Assembly (NCBI GenBank): GCA_023548195.1
Contig: JAJHZJ010000061.1
Span: 8,473,378-8,537,377 of the forward strand
Direction: 5' to 3'
From: Bettongia penicillata ogilbyi
Lineage: Eukaryota; Chordata; Mammalia; Diprotodontia; Potoroidae
DNA length: 64,000 bases
The translations under genes and the position numbers were made by a program. Position 1 is the first letter of the stretch, and every line of letters starts with the position of its first letter. The notes beneath the pieces were generated by a model. That model worked only from the letters and a program-made list of their open reading frames with translations. It was not told the origin of the DNA and searched no databases. Positions 41,585-51,612 of the stretch are shown here, in pieces.

Positions 41585-42225
41585 AAAGCTGTTCAGCTTT
41601 GAAAACAGGGTGTAGTATTTATTATATATTCTTATTATATAAGAAATTTATTGCTTTATATTTAATCCTTTCTTGTGGTCTCCTGGGTACATGGCATTTT
41701 TTTCTTTTCTCATTTTGTATATAAGTCTAAAATTTTAAAAATTTGCCAAAAAAAGGAAAGAAAAATCAATAGACAATGAACCCAGCTAGGTCTTGGTTTT
41801 TTTCTTTCATCTTTCAGTCAGTTGTATGGCTGTAAAGATACGTGGTCTGCTATGGAACACTGCTTGCAGATGTTACCTGCTTCTTTCCTATATTTTCATA
41901 CAGAATGCTTTTAATATATTTTAAAATGAGTATCTTATTTTGTAGAGATCAGAAAATAGTCATTATGGATTGACATGGATTATCACTATTTTCTATGAAA
42001 GTGAAAGTGATATAAAGCAATCACTGCAAGGATATGAAAAGAGCCTAAAACTGCCTCAATCAACAGACATTTTTTGACTTTTTTGCAAATAGAAAAGATT
42101 TCAACCAAGATCAGTTTTGGACTAGAAAAAACTCATTTGTAAAATCTCATAGTATGGTAGATTATGATAAATAATATTAATCCATTGATATGTCAATAGC
42201 TATTGCTACATTCTTAATTTCCTTT
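41585..42225. other. Unassigned A/T-rich sequence
   Basis: No recognised family. It may continue the L1 relic on its left or the RTE on its right. Confidence 0.4.
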
Positions 42226-42229
42226 TGAG

Positions 42230-43565
42230 ACATTAATATTATGCATGATTTTCCCCATCACTTTGGAATCTTTTCTTGCAGTGCTCACAAAATTGTGTTG
42301 CCTCCATCACACACTGTGAGCATAGCCTTGTTCAGCTGGTCTCTCTGTTTTTATTTTCTTTAGTGGCATCTCTACTTTCTCGTGAAGCATATTAGGGACT
42401 GCAATGTAAAGAGTCCAAATGTAGTACCTTTATTGATGAAAGATAAAATAGTTTGTTGGAGAAATCTTGAAAGATCTTTTCCATTTTCTATCCTTGTGTG
42501 TTTCTTCCAGTTCTGTAGTGTTCTTGGAATGATCTGACTTAAGTAAATCTCATGCCAAGCATTTTTCCCCTTCTACAACTTTTTTTTCCTTTATAAGGCA
42601 ATATTGTTTATAATCTTCCATTATTATTTTTTATGTGATTTTGCAAATGAAATTATATTCCAGTCCAATATTGCTCTTGGCTGAAATCTTTCTCCTATTT
42701 ATGAAAATCAAATGTTTGCTGATGGAGGCTCTTTTGGTTTCCTTGTGGTGATTTACATCAAGGTTAACTTCCATTGCAAACTATTATAATCCATGTCAAT
42801 GTCTATTCCCTTAACCATTTCTCATTTGTAACATCAATGTCTTATTTAAATAGATCATGTTGGAGCTATTTTAATTGCATGGCATATCTAATCTTTCTTC
42901 CCTTTAATTTGGTGTTGATTTTTCATATCTATAGAAAGTTGATGGTCTGACAATATACAGTTGATTCAGAAATGATTTCACATCAGTAACCAGCTGTTTA
43001 TTGTCTGAGACATAGTCAATTTCCATTTTTGTGTTATATTTTCATAGGATCATAAATAGAGAGTTGTAAGGCACCCCAGAGGTTTTTGGCCTTTTTATGT
43101 ATTGATCCTGAGTGTGTTTTCCAATATATTTTTTGCTTTCCTTCGCTATGTCCATCTTTGCATTGATATTGCTAAGTATGAAAGTATAAGCTGATTTAAT
43201 TTGAAGGATTTTTGCAAGTTTTTCAGATAATTTCTCTATCCTCTTAGCCTTTGTAACAGATGTTGGTAAATAAGCTACAATTACCTTCCTGTTGAGATTT
43301 TTGTTTATGATTATCATGAGTACCACAAGGTGAAATTACCAAGTAATATCATTAAATGGTATTTCTTGTTGCCTTTGGAAGCATAATAAAAGCAATTCCA
43401 GCAACTCCTTTATTTGACTTCCAAAGAGAACCTGTAAACCATCCTTCCATTTAGCTGTAACTTCCACATGTCTTTTGTTTGGTTTTATTTATAGCAGAAT
43501 GTCAATATTGATATGATTCAGTTTACCATTAGTATGTTGACTTTTTAGACATTTCATCTCTCAGC
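42230..43565 (-). mobile_element. RTE-clade LINE relic: endonuclease to pre-reverse-transcriptase linker
   Basis: Read on the minus strand it gives, in order, GLQVLFGSQIKGVAGIAFI, IINKNLNRKVIVAYLPTS, INAKMD, KYIGKHTQDQ, EIDYVSDNKQLVTDVKS and KMEKIFQDFSNKLF. These parallel the RTE apurinic endonuclease (VYAPTS, GDFNAK, GKYG..N, EIDYI..N, VTDV) and the EME....FY.NLF segment before the reverse transcriptase. Only the first block, 43,042-43,326, is open for 94 codons. Many stops elsewhere. The reverse transcriptase itself is absent. Another fragment of the linker region is at 54,441-54,830. Confidence 0.78.
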
Positions 43566-43905
43566 TCCAGAAATTTTCTCTGACTGTTCCATGTCCCTGG
43601 AATGCTCTACCTCTCTTCAACTTTACATACTTCCTCTTCCTTGGCTTCTTTCAAACCCCAAATAAAATTCCATCATCCATAGTAAGCCTTTCACAGCCCT
43701 TCTTAACTCCAGTGCCTCATGTCTTTAAATTGTTTCCTTTTTATCCTTTATCTAGCTTTGCGTGTCATCTCTCCCATTAGACTGTGAGAACCGTGAGGGT
43801 AGGAACTGTCCTTTTTCCTCATTTTGTATCCTCCACTGCATTAGCACAGTGCCTGGTACACAGAAGTTGCTTAATAAATGTTTATTGACTATTGAATATT
43901 ACCCT
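43565..43905 (+). mobile_element. L2 (LINE-2) 3' end
   Basis: 'cccattagactgtgagaacc', 'gtgagggtaggaactgtcct', 'ttagcacagtgcctggtaca' and 'ttaataaatgtttattgact' are a clear L2 3' end with its terminal signature. Confidence 0.85.
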
Positions 43906-44139
43906 AATTTTAAATAACAAATATTTGAAGTAGTGGGTTTGGGAAACTATGTCTCCTCTATAAGATAGACTTGCATTGTTTTCTAACTCTCTTCTTGAAA
44001 AAACTATAAATGATATATAGGTAGGAGCCTTCTGTGTAGTTACAAGTCTTTCACTATCTTCTCAATCACATTTTGGGGGCATTAATATCATCCACTGTTT
44101 GGTGGGATTGGGAAGAGGGGGGTGGGTAATAAAGAAGCT

Positions 44140-44365
44140 TTGTTTTATAGTGGCTAGACAGGCAGCTTTGGGCTCAGAAAGACCTAGGCTCAAATCCTGT
44201 CTTTGACATATATTAGCCATGGGATCCTAGACCAGTCAATTGCTCCATGCACATTTTTCAGACTACAAATTGAAAACCAGGTGCTTGTCTTGTTGGTAAG
44301 GGGAATTTTTTCACTAAGAATTTCCTATGCCAATGAAATCAAAAATCTAGTTCCAGAGAAGGAGA
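44140..44365 (+). repeat. MIR-type CORE-SINE
   Basis: 'caggcagctttgggctcaga' head and the 3' tail variant 'ggggaattttttcactaaga' then 'tgccaatgaaatcaaaaatc'. Core strongly decayed. Confidence 0.65.
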
Positions 44366-44388
44366 GAATTTTAAAAAGTGAATTCACT

Positions 44389-44895
44389 GGTGGAGCCAAT
44401 ATGGTGGAATGGAGGTAACAACTCAGACGAACTCTCCCAACATTCCTCTCCAAACAACTTTAGAATCACATATCAAATATATTCTGGAGTAGCACAGCCA
44501 ACAAAAGGTCAAAGTGAGACAGCTTTTGGACCCAAGACAACTTAGGATGTTGGAAGGAGAGGTCTGTGACATTGAATGGGAGCTGACCAAGAGACTCCAC
44601 TACAGCAACCTCAGCAACAGCAACAGCCGTTTCAAGAGCTCTCAGCCAAGAGACATTCTAAGGCAGAGAGGAATACTAGCACGTGTAGCTGCAGTAGGCA
44701 GAGGCCTGTCCTGGATGAAGCCTAAAGACATACCAGAAGAGAGGTGACCATACCTCTCCTTAGATCACACCATTTTGGAAGCACTAAAAACTACAGACTC
44801 CTACAACTAACTGAAAACAGTTGTCTAAAAAATCCTGGAACTTGGGACAGCACCTTCTCACCTCCAGGTAAGCAAAGTCCAAATTTAACATAAAG
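44389..44895 (+). mobile_element. Older L1/HAL1 element: 5' UTR
   Basis: Begins 'ggtggagccaatatggtgga', an L1-type 5' terminus. It continues with 'gaacttgggacagcacctt' until split at 44,895 by a minus-strand HAL1. It resumes at 47,757 with the start of ORF1. Confidence 0.7.
44889..44895. repeat. HAL1 target-site duplication, left copy
   Basis: CATAAAG at 44,889-44,895 is repeated at 47,750-47,756, either side of the minus-strand HAL1. Short, but joining the outer flanks restores a collinear L1 5' UTR to ORF1 order. Confidence 0.6.
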
Positions 44896-45708
44896 GTTTT
44901 TTTATTTATTTAACTTTTAACATTCATTTTCACAAAATTTTGGGTTCCAAATTTTCTCCCCATTTCTCCCCTCGCCCCACCCCAATACACGGAGCATTCT
45001 AATTGCCCCTATCACCAATCTGCCCTCTCTTCTAACAACCCTCCCTTCCCTTGTCGCCACCTTCTCTTTTCTCCTGTAGGGCCAGATAACTTTCTATACC
45101 CCAATACCTGTATTTCTTAATTCCTAGTAGTAAGAGCAATATTCAACAATTCTTCCTACAACTTTGACTTCCAACTTCTCTTCATCCCTCCCTCCCCACC
45201 CATTCCCTTTGGGAAGCAAGCAATTCAATATAGGCCATATCTGTGTAGTTTTGCAAATGACTTCCATAGTAGTCGTGTTGTGTAAGACTAACTATATTTC
45301 CCTCCATCCTATCCTGCCCCGCATTGCTTGTGTTCTCTCTTTGGATCCTGTCCCTCCCCAAGAGTGTTGACTTCAAATTGCTCCCTCCTCCCTCTGCCCT
45401 CCCTTCCATCATCCCCCCCACCCTGCTTATCCCCTTCTCCCGCACTTTCCTGTATTGTAAGATAGGTTTTCATACCAAAATAAGTATGCATTTTATTCCT
45501 TCCTTTAGTTGAATTTGATGAGAGTAACCTTCATGCTTTTCTCTCCCCTCCCCTTTTTTCCCTCCACTGAAAAGTCTTTTGTTTGCCTCTTTTATGAGGA
45601 ATAATTTGTGCCATTCCATTTCTCCCTTTCCCCTCCCAATATATTCCTCTCTCACCCCTTAATTTCATTTTTTTAAGATATGATCCCATACTACTCAATT
45701 CACTCTGT

Positions 45709-45709
45709 G

Positions 45710-45746
<37 letters not shown>
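45709..45746 (+). repeat. (TG)n microsatellite inside HAL1 spacer
   Basis: Corresponds in position to the (CA)n run at 51,588-51,604 of the inverted plus-strand HAL1, so the tract is part of the element and has changed length. Confidence 0.85.
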
Positions 45747-45747
<1 letters not shown>

Positions 45748-45879
45748 TCCCACCAACTACCCAGATACTGAGAAGTTTCAAGAATTACAAATATTGTCTT
45801 TCCATGTAGGAATATAAACAGTTCAACTTTAGTAAGTCCCTTATGACTTCTCTTTGCTGTTTACCTTTTCATGCTTCTT

Positions 45880-46635
45880 TCATTCTTCTGTTTGAAGGTC
45901 AAATTTTCTTTTCAGCTCTGGTCTTTTCATCAAGAATGCTTGAAAGTCCTCTATTTCATTGAAAGACCATTTTCTCCCCTGAAGTATTATACTCAGTTTT
46001 GCTGGGTAGGTGATTCTTGGTTTTAATCTTAGTTCCTTTAACATCTGGAATATCATATACCATGCCCTTTGTTCCCTTAATATAGAAGCTACTAGATCTT
46101 GTGTTATCCTGATTGTATTTCCACAACACTTGAATTGTTTCTTTCTAGCTGCTTGCAATATTTTCTCCTTGACCAGGGAACTCTGAAATTTGGCTACAAT
46201 GTTCCTAGGAGTTTCTCTTTTTGGATCTCTTTCCAGTGGTGATCGGTGGATTCTTTCAATATTTACTTTGCCCTCTGGATCTAGAATATCAGGGCAGTTT
46301 TCCTTGATAATTTCATGGAAGATGATGTCTAGGCTCTTTTTTTGATCATGACTTTCAGGTAGTCCCATAATTTTTAAATTGTCTCTCCTGGATCTATTTT
46401 CCAGGTCAGTTGTTTTTCCAATGACATATCTCATATTCTCTTCCATTTTTTCATTCTTTTGGTTTTGTTTTGTGATTTCTTGGTTTCTCATAAAGTCATT
46501 AGACTCCATCTGTTCCATTCTAATCTTGAGAGAACTATTTTCTTCAGTGAGCTTTTGGACCTCCTTTTCCATTTGGCTAATTCTGCTTTTGAAAGCATTC
46601 TTCTCCTCATTGGCTTTTTGAACCTCTTTTGCCAA
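45880..46635 (-). pseudogene. HAL1 ORF1, C-terminal 251 codons
   Basis: L1 ORF1 proteins are trimeric RNA-binding chaperones that coat the element RNA. The visible domains are the end of the coiled coil (KANEEKNAFKSRISQMEKEV), the pre-RRM block DLENRSRRDNLKIMGLPES, the RRM to PRNIVAKF, and a C-terminal domain with VKEKILQAARKKQF and RITYPAKLSIILQG. The YPAKLS block and the following ~30 residues are the expected L1 ORF1 C-terminus and are lost from the plus-strand copy. Upstream, two A-run length changes at about 46,655-46,690 and an in-frame TAA near 46,760 break it from its N-terminal part. A long L1 ORF1 of this kind is not a host gene. Confidence 0.85.
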
Positions 46636-46761
46636 TTGAGTGAGCCTATTTTTTCAAGGTGTTATTTTCTTCAGCATTTTTTTTTGGGTCTCCTTTAGCA
46701 AGGTGTTGACCTGCTTTTCATGCTTTTCTTGCATCTCTCTCATTTCTCTTCCCAGTTTTTC

Positions 46762-46980
46762 TTACACCTGTCCAACTTGATTTTCAAAATCCTTTTTGAG
46801 TTCTTCCATGGCCTGAGCCCATTGAATATTAATTTTGGATGTTTGTGATACAGAAGCCTTGACTTCTATGTCTTTCTCTGATGATAAGCATTGTTCTTCC
46901 TTATCTGAAAGGATGGGAGGAGATATCTGTTCACCAAGAAAGTAACTACCTATGGTTATTTTTTTCCCTTTTTTGGGCAT
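46762..46980 (-). pseudogene. HAL1 ORF1, N-terminal 72 codons
   Basis: Starts MPKKGKKITIGSYFLGEQ and runs through ASVSQTSKINIQWAQAMEEL into the beginning of the coiled coil, stopping at QVGQV. The start context agrees with the older ORF1 at about 47,785, which begins MGKQQKKNLTIKSYF, so this ATG is probably the family's true start. The plus copy lacks this reading frame because of a one-base deletion. Confidence 0.75.
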
Positions 46981-47727
46981 TTTTCCAACCAGTTACTTGA
47001 CTTTTGGGTCCTTTGTCAAGAGTAGGTTATACTCTGGGAATCTGTAAGATCTCAGTTCCTCCAAGGTGGCACAATTAGGCGTGTACTGGTCTAGATGCAA
47101 AGAGGGATTTTTGTGCCCAGAATCTTAGCAGATACCTCTCCACAGCTACTTGGCCTCCAGTTCCACCAAGCTAGTAGCATGGGGGGCTGATTTTCAGATA
47201 AGCTGTATGGGCAGGACCACCATTCAGTTAGAGACAAAGACCAGCTCAGCCAGGGCCTCCACCCAGGGCTGAGATAAGACTCAGCTCTTCAAAGCCCCCA
47301 GGGATTTTTACGCTCCAACCATGGAGCATCCATATGGGCTGCTGTTCTGGCTCTGTGTCCATTGCCTGCTGTCGGAGATATGGGAAGGCCCTTCTTCTTT
47401 CCTGGCGTGCTGATAAAACCCCATCACTGACCTTTAGCACCTGTGGGCTGAGGGATCTGAGGACCAGCTGCTGCAACTGGAGATTCCCCCGCAGAGGTGT
47501 CCTCCTCCCAGAGTCTCATCTCCTCATGCTGTGCTGCTCAGCCAAGGCTGGGCTGGGCTCTGCGTTTGGCTCCATGTCCAGTGCAGGTAACGTTTCTGTG
47601 GACCTTTCAGGTCACCGTGGGCTGGAAATCTCCTCTACTCTGTTGTTTTCCACTTCTGCTGCTCCAAAATTTGTTGAGTCCCTCTCTACAGGTATTTTAT
47701 GGGCTGTGGGGAGGATCCTGCGTAATC

Positions 47728-47740
47728 TGCCATCTTCGCT
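47728..47740 (-). promoter_or_regulatory. YY1-like motif at HAL1 5' end (minus copy)
   Basis: Minus-strand GCGAAGATGGCAG corresponds to CCAAGATGGCGG in the plus copy. A CAAGATGGC-type YY1 site close to the 5' end is known for human L1. Function here is inferred. Confidence 0.5.
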
Positions 47741-47756
47741 CCACACCCCCATAAAG

Positions 47757-48040
47757 TTCAAAGTCAAGAAATAGCCTGGAAAAATGGGGAAACAACAAAA
47801 AAAGAACCTGACCATAAAAAGCTACTTTGATAACAGAAGCTCAAGACACAAACTCAGAAGACAATATGAAAACAACTACATGCAAAGCATCAAAGAAAAA
47901 TTCAAATTAGAGATAAACTCCCAAAAAAATTATTGGAAGAGCTAAAAAAAAGATAAGAATGGTAGAGAAAAATTTGGGAAAAGAGATGAGTTATGCAAGA
48001 AAATTATAAAAAAAAAATTAACAGCTTGATAAAAGAGATA
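47757..48040 (+). mobile_element. Older L1/HAL1 element: ORF1 N-terminal part
   Basis: Continues the element at 44,389-44,895. An ATG near 47,784 gives MGKQQKKNLTIKSYF, then a K/E-rich stretch with stops, until a (CA)n tract at 48,041. Confidence 0.68.
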
Positions 48041-48108
<68 letters not shown>

Positions 48109-48109
48109 A
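48041..48109 (+). repeat. (CA)n microsatellite
   Basis: About 30 CA units. It forms the boundary between two older L1-lineage segments. Confidence 0.95.
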
Positions 48110-48539
48110 AGAAAGCCCACTAAATAAAATAACATCTTAGGAGATGGAAAAGCATGCTTGTGGTTGCTCACAGACCAGAGAACAGGCCAGGAGAGTAGTA
48201 AACAACTTCCACCTTGGAAGAACTGAGAACATACAGGTCCCCACAAGTATTTTTGAAAACAGTTACATAAAACCCCTGAAACTTGGGACAACGAGTCCTC
48301 TACTGTGGAAAGAGAGCAGTACTTTAAAAAAAATTCTTAAAAGTCAACTAATCGGCTGGGAAAATAAGCAAATATTAGGAAAAAATCTTTGAGTATTGAA
48401 AGTTACTATGGTGACAAGGAAGATCAAAATACTCTGAAGACAACACAGTCAGAGCTCCTATATCCAAATTCTCCAAGGAAAATATGAATTGGTCTCAGAT
48501 CATCGAAGAGCTCAATAAGGATTTTAGAAAATAACACTT
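48110..48539 (+). mobile_element. Second older L1/HAL1-like element: 5' UTR and start of ORF1
   Basis: 'gagagtagtaaacaacttcc', 'accttggaagaactgagaac' and 'aaacttgggacaacgagtcc' fit the marsupial L1 5' UTR. After them 'ggctgggaaaataagcaaat' and WSQIIEELNKDF begin ORF1. Split by a SINE at 48,540. Confidence 0.7.
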
Positions 48540-48698
48540 TAGGGGCAGGTAGGTGGCACAGTGAATACAGTGCCAGACAAGGAGTCAGGAGGACCTGAGT
48601 TCAAATCCAGTCTCAGACACTTGACACTTACTAGCTGTGTGACATTGGGCAAGTCAATTAACCCTGATTGTCTAACCTCCCCCCTCCAAAAGAAAAAA
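48540..48698 (+). repeat. WSINE1-type SINE inserted in older L1 ORF1
   Basis: 'ggggcaggtaggtggcacag' head to 'aagtcaattaaccctgattg' with an A-rich tail. The flanks AGAAAATAACACTT (48,526-48,539) and AGAAAACAACACCTT (48,699-48,713) are an imperfect TSD of about 14 bp. Confidence 0.88.
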
Positions 48699-49562
48699 AG
48701 AAAACAACACCTTAAAAAACAGAATTGTGCAAATGGTAAAAGAGGAACAAAAATTCACTAAAATAAAGAATTCCTTAAAAAGAAGAATTGGGCCAAATAG
48801 AAAAAGAGCAACAAAAGCTCACTGAAGAAAATAATTCCTTAAAAATTAGAATTGGACAAATGGAAGCTGACATCTTGAGATATCAAAAAATAATCAAAGG
48901 CAAAAGAATGAAAGAATAAAAGAATATGAAATATCACATTGGAAAAAAACAAGCAACATGGAAAATAGAGCAAGAGATCATTCAAGAATTATAAGACTAC
49001 TTGAAAGCCATGATCAAAAACCAAAAAGAGCCTAGACATTATACTTCAAAAAATTATAGAAGAAAAATGTCCAGAATCCACCCATCACTTCTTGAAAGAA
49101 ATTCCAATATGAAAACTCCTAGGAATATTGTAGCCAAATTCCAGGACTCCTGGGTCAAAGAAAAAACACTACAAATAACCAGAAAGAAACCATTAAAATT
49201 CTGTGATCATACAAGATTTAGCAGCTTCCATGTTAAAACAGTGGATGCCTTGAAATATGACATTCCAGAAGGCAAAGGAGTTAGGGTTGCAATCAAAAAT
49301 AACTTAACCTTGCAAAACTAAGTATAATCCTTCGGGAGGGGGAAAATGGATTTGAAGGAAATAGAAGACTTTTAAGAATTCCTTATGAAAAGATTAGACA
49401 TGATTAGGAAATAAGACATTCAAACACAAGATGCAAGAGAAGCATAAAAAGATAAACATGAAGAGGAAATTGTAAGGGACTTAATAAGGTTAAACTAAAC
49501 TAAATATTCCTATATGGGATGATATGTGTAAGTCTCAAGGACTTTATCATTAATATGGCAAT
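48699..49562 (+). pseudogene. Older L1/HAL1-like ORF1, decayed
   Basis: A collinear but broken ORF1. Pieces include 'aagagcaacaaaagctcact' (coiled coil), 'gactacttgaaagccatgat' (the GLPESHD region), an open block 49,001-49,321 with RNSNMKTPRNIVAKFQDSWVKEKTLQITRKK (RRM end and C-terminal domain), then 'taagtataatccttcgggag'. Much more diverged than the two young HAL1 copies. Confidence 0.78.
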
Positions 49563-49565
49563 TAC

Positions 49566-49689
49566 TGGACCCAGATGGCTCAGGAGGAGAAAGTGAGGCT
49601 GGCTTGCAAAGCCCTCCCTCACTCAAAACAAAGTGCAAGTCATGTCATCATTTCTCTGATGTCATGGTCTTCTTCAAAAATGAAGGACA
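49566..49689 (-). repeat. Family A SINE, split by HAL1 (left part)
   Basis: 'aagccctccctcactcaaaa' through 'catcatttctctgatgtcat' and 'ggtcttcttc' is the reverse complement of the family A head. Its last bases ('acaaacaccacaaga') lie at 52,476-52,490 after the HAL1. Confidence 0.85.
49677..49689. repeat. HAL1 target-site duplication, left copy
   Basis: AAAATGAAGGACA at 49,677-49,689 is repeated exactly at 52,466-52,478. This 13-bp duplication is typical of L1-machinery integration. Confidence 0.9.
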
Positions 49690-49697
49690 GGGAGGAG

Positions 49698-49709
49698 CCA
49701 AGATGGCGG
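49698..49709 (+). promoter_or_regulatory. YY1-like motif at HAL1 5' end
   Basis: CCAAGATGGCGG lies 9 bases from the 5' end of the element. The same placement is known in human L1, where YY1 helps set the transcription start. Here it is inferred from sequence only. Confidence 0.6.
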
Positions 49710-50308
49710 AGTAGAAAGACTCACATATGCTAGCTCTGAACCCACAGTCCATATATTTCCTACAAAAAGAACTCCCCACAAATTCTGGAGCACTGCAAGG
49801 CGCGCAGAAACACAGTGGAAAAGATTTCTGTTCCAGAGAGCCCTGGAGAGCCGTCCCCAGGGGTGCGTCATGCTTTGAACAGCTGAGCCCACCCCTGCCC
49901 AGCCCTGGCCCAGTGGACCCAGAGGAGCAGATCCGAGCAGGCTTCAGGGACGGAACCACCAGCGGCCACAAAGGTCCCTCCACCCACAGGCGCTGCAGGT
50001 CAGTGAGAGAGACGTCTGAGCTGGCTGAGAGGGGAGCGGGGTGTCTCCGTGACTCGGGCCCCTTGGGAGGCAGCAGCAGAGGGAGCGGCAGAGGCAGCGG
50101 CCCGGAACTCCCGGAGCAGCAGGCATAAGTTCAGGGCCATTACCGAAGGTCTCTGCATAAAGCCCCTGAGGGAACTGAGCCTGAGAGGCGGCCCTGCCCC
50201 CACCCCAGCACCAGAACTTAAGCTCACATTGAATAGCAGCCGTGGCTGCCACAGAAAGCCCATTTGAATCTCAGACCCCAAGCACTAGCTGGGCAGATCT
50301 AGGCGGGG

Positions 50309-51373
50309 GTGGACAGGAATCTCAGAAATGAAGTAACTGGCTGGGAAAATGCCCAGAAAAGGGAAGAAAATAAGACCATAGAAAGCTACTTTCTTGGGGG
50401 ACAGATGTTCCCGTCTTTCAATTCTGATGACGAGGAACAATTCTTACCATCACGGAAAGTTGTGGAGGTCGGGGCCTCTGTATCCCAGACATCCCAGGTG
50501 GATGTCCAGTGGGCTCAGGCCGTGGAAGAGCTCAAAAAGGATTTTGAAAATCAAGTTAGACAGGTGGAGGAAAAACTGGGAAGAGAAATGAGAGAGATGC
50601 AAGAAAAGCATGAAAAGCAGGTCAACACCTTGCTAAAGGAGACCCAAAAAAATGCTGAAGAAAATAACACCTTGAAAAATAGGCTTACTCAGTTGGCAAA
50701 AGAGGTTCAAAAAGCCAATGAGGAGAAGAATGCTTTCAAAAGCAGAATTAGCCAAATGGAAAAAGAGGTTCAAAAGCTCACTGAAGAAAAGAGTTCTATC
50801 AAGATTAGAATGGAACAGATGGAAGCTAATGACTTTATGAGAAACCAAGAAATCACAAAACAAAACCAAAAGAATGAAAAAATGGAAGAGAATGTGAAAT
50901 ATCTCATTGGAAAAACAACTGACCTGGAAAATAGATCCAGAAGAGACAATTTAAAAATTATGGGACTACCTGAAAGCCATGATCAAAAAAAGAGCCTAGA
51001 CATCATCTTTCATGAAATTTTCAAGGAAAACTACCCTGACATTCTAGAACCAGAGGGCAAAATAAGTATTGAAGGAATCCATCGATCACCGCCTGAAAGA
51101 GATCCAAAAAGAGAAACTCCTAGGAACATTGTGGCCAAATTCCAGAATTCCCAGGTCAAGGAGAAAATATTGCAAGCAGCTAGAAAGAAACAATTCCAGT
51201 ATTGTGGAAATACAATCAGGATAACACAAGATCTAGCAGCTTCTACCTTAAGAGAGCGAAAGGCGTGGAATAGGATATTCCAGAAGTCAAAGGAACTAGG
51301 ACTCAAAACCAAGAATCACCTACCCAGCAAAACTGAGCATAATACTTCAGGGGAAAATATGGTCTTTCAATGA
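50309..51373 (+). CDS. HAL1 ORF1-like RNA-binding protein, damaged at both ends
   Basis: The 354-codon frame encodes an L1 ORF1-type protein, a nucleic-acid chaperone expected to trimerise and coat its own RNA. Visible parts: acidic N-terminus (residues 1-69), long coiled coil (about 70-207, with KEVQKANEEK and ISQMEKEVQKL heptads), the DLENRSRRDNLKIMGLPES block (205-223), RRM (to PRNIVAKF at 271-278) and the start of the C-terminal domain (VKEKILQAARKK, 283-294). The first 20 or so residues are probably not native. An ATG at 50,349 matches the start of the minus copy but is out of frame by one base. An extra A near 51,304 shifts the frame and removes the YPAKLS-type C-terminus. The protein is therefore probably not functional. 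Confidence 0.75.
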   Translation: MDRNLRNEVTGWENAQKREENKTIESYFLGGQMFPSFNSDDEEQFLPSRKVVEVGASVSQTSQVDVQWAQAVEELKKDFENQVRQVEEKLGREMREMQEKHEKQVNTLLKETQKNAEENNTLKNRLTQLAKEVQKANEEKNAFKSRISQMEKEVQKLTEEKSSIKIRMEQMEANDFMRNQEITKQNQKNEKMEENVKYLIGKTTDLENRSRRDNLKIMGLPESHDQKKSLDIIFHEIFKENYPDILEPEGKISIEGIHRSPPERDPKRETPRNIVAKFQNSQVKEKILQAARKKQFQYCGNTIRITQDLAASTLRERKAWNRIFQKSKELGLKTKNHLPSKTEHNTSGENMVFQ

Positions 51374-51587
51374 AACAGAGGACTTTCAAGTATTCTTGAG
51401 GAAAAGACCAGACCTGAAAAGAAAATTTGACTTTCAAACACAAGAATGAGAAGAAGCATGAAAAAGTAAACAGCAAAGAGAAGTCATAAGGGACTTACCA
51501 AAAGTGAACTGTTTACATTCCTACATGGAAAGACAATATTTGTAACTCTTAAAACTTTTCAGTATCTGGGTAGTTGGTGGGACCACA

Positions 51588-51612
51588 CACACACACACAC
51601 ACACATGCACGC
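51588..51612 (+). repeat. (CA)n microsatellite in HAL1 spacer
   Basis: Short CA run continuing into 'tgcacgcacatacagagaca'. Confidence 0.85.

Larger units (their letters stand above)
44896..47749 (-). mobile_element. HAL1 (half-L1) retrotransposon, near full length
   Basis: HAL1 elements are L1 derivatives that keep ORF1 and lack ORF2, and presumably depend on L1 ORF2 supplied in trans. Read on the minus strand, this copy has a 5' region from about 47,749 with 'gcgaagatggcag', then broken ORF1 pieces (46,980-46,762 and 46,635-45,880). A purine-rich spacer follows, with (TG)n at 45,709-45,746 on the plus strand. The L1-type 3' end comes last ('tgaaaatgaatgttaaaagt', then A/T-rich tail). No reverse-transcriptase or endonuclease sequence is present. 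It matches 49,690-52,465 along its length. Confidence 0.85.

Noticed and set aside
49690..50300. CpG-island promoter of a host gene
   Set aside because: The G+C and CpG content belongs to the HAL1 5' region, bounded by its TSD. No host exon follows.
50309..51373. Host coiled-coil gene
   Set aside because: The long coiled coil and RRM could suggest a cellular RNA-binding protein. The flanking L1-type 5' and 3' ends, TSD and second copy in inverse orientation show it is HAL1 ORF1.
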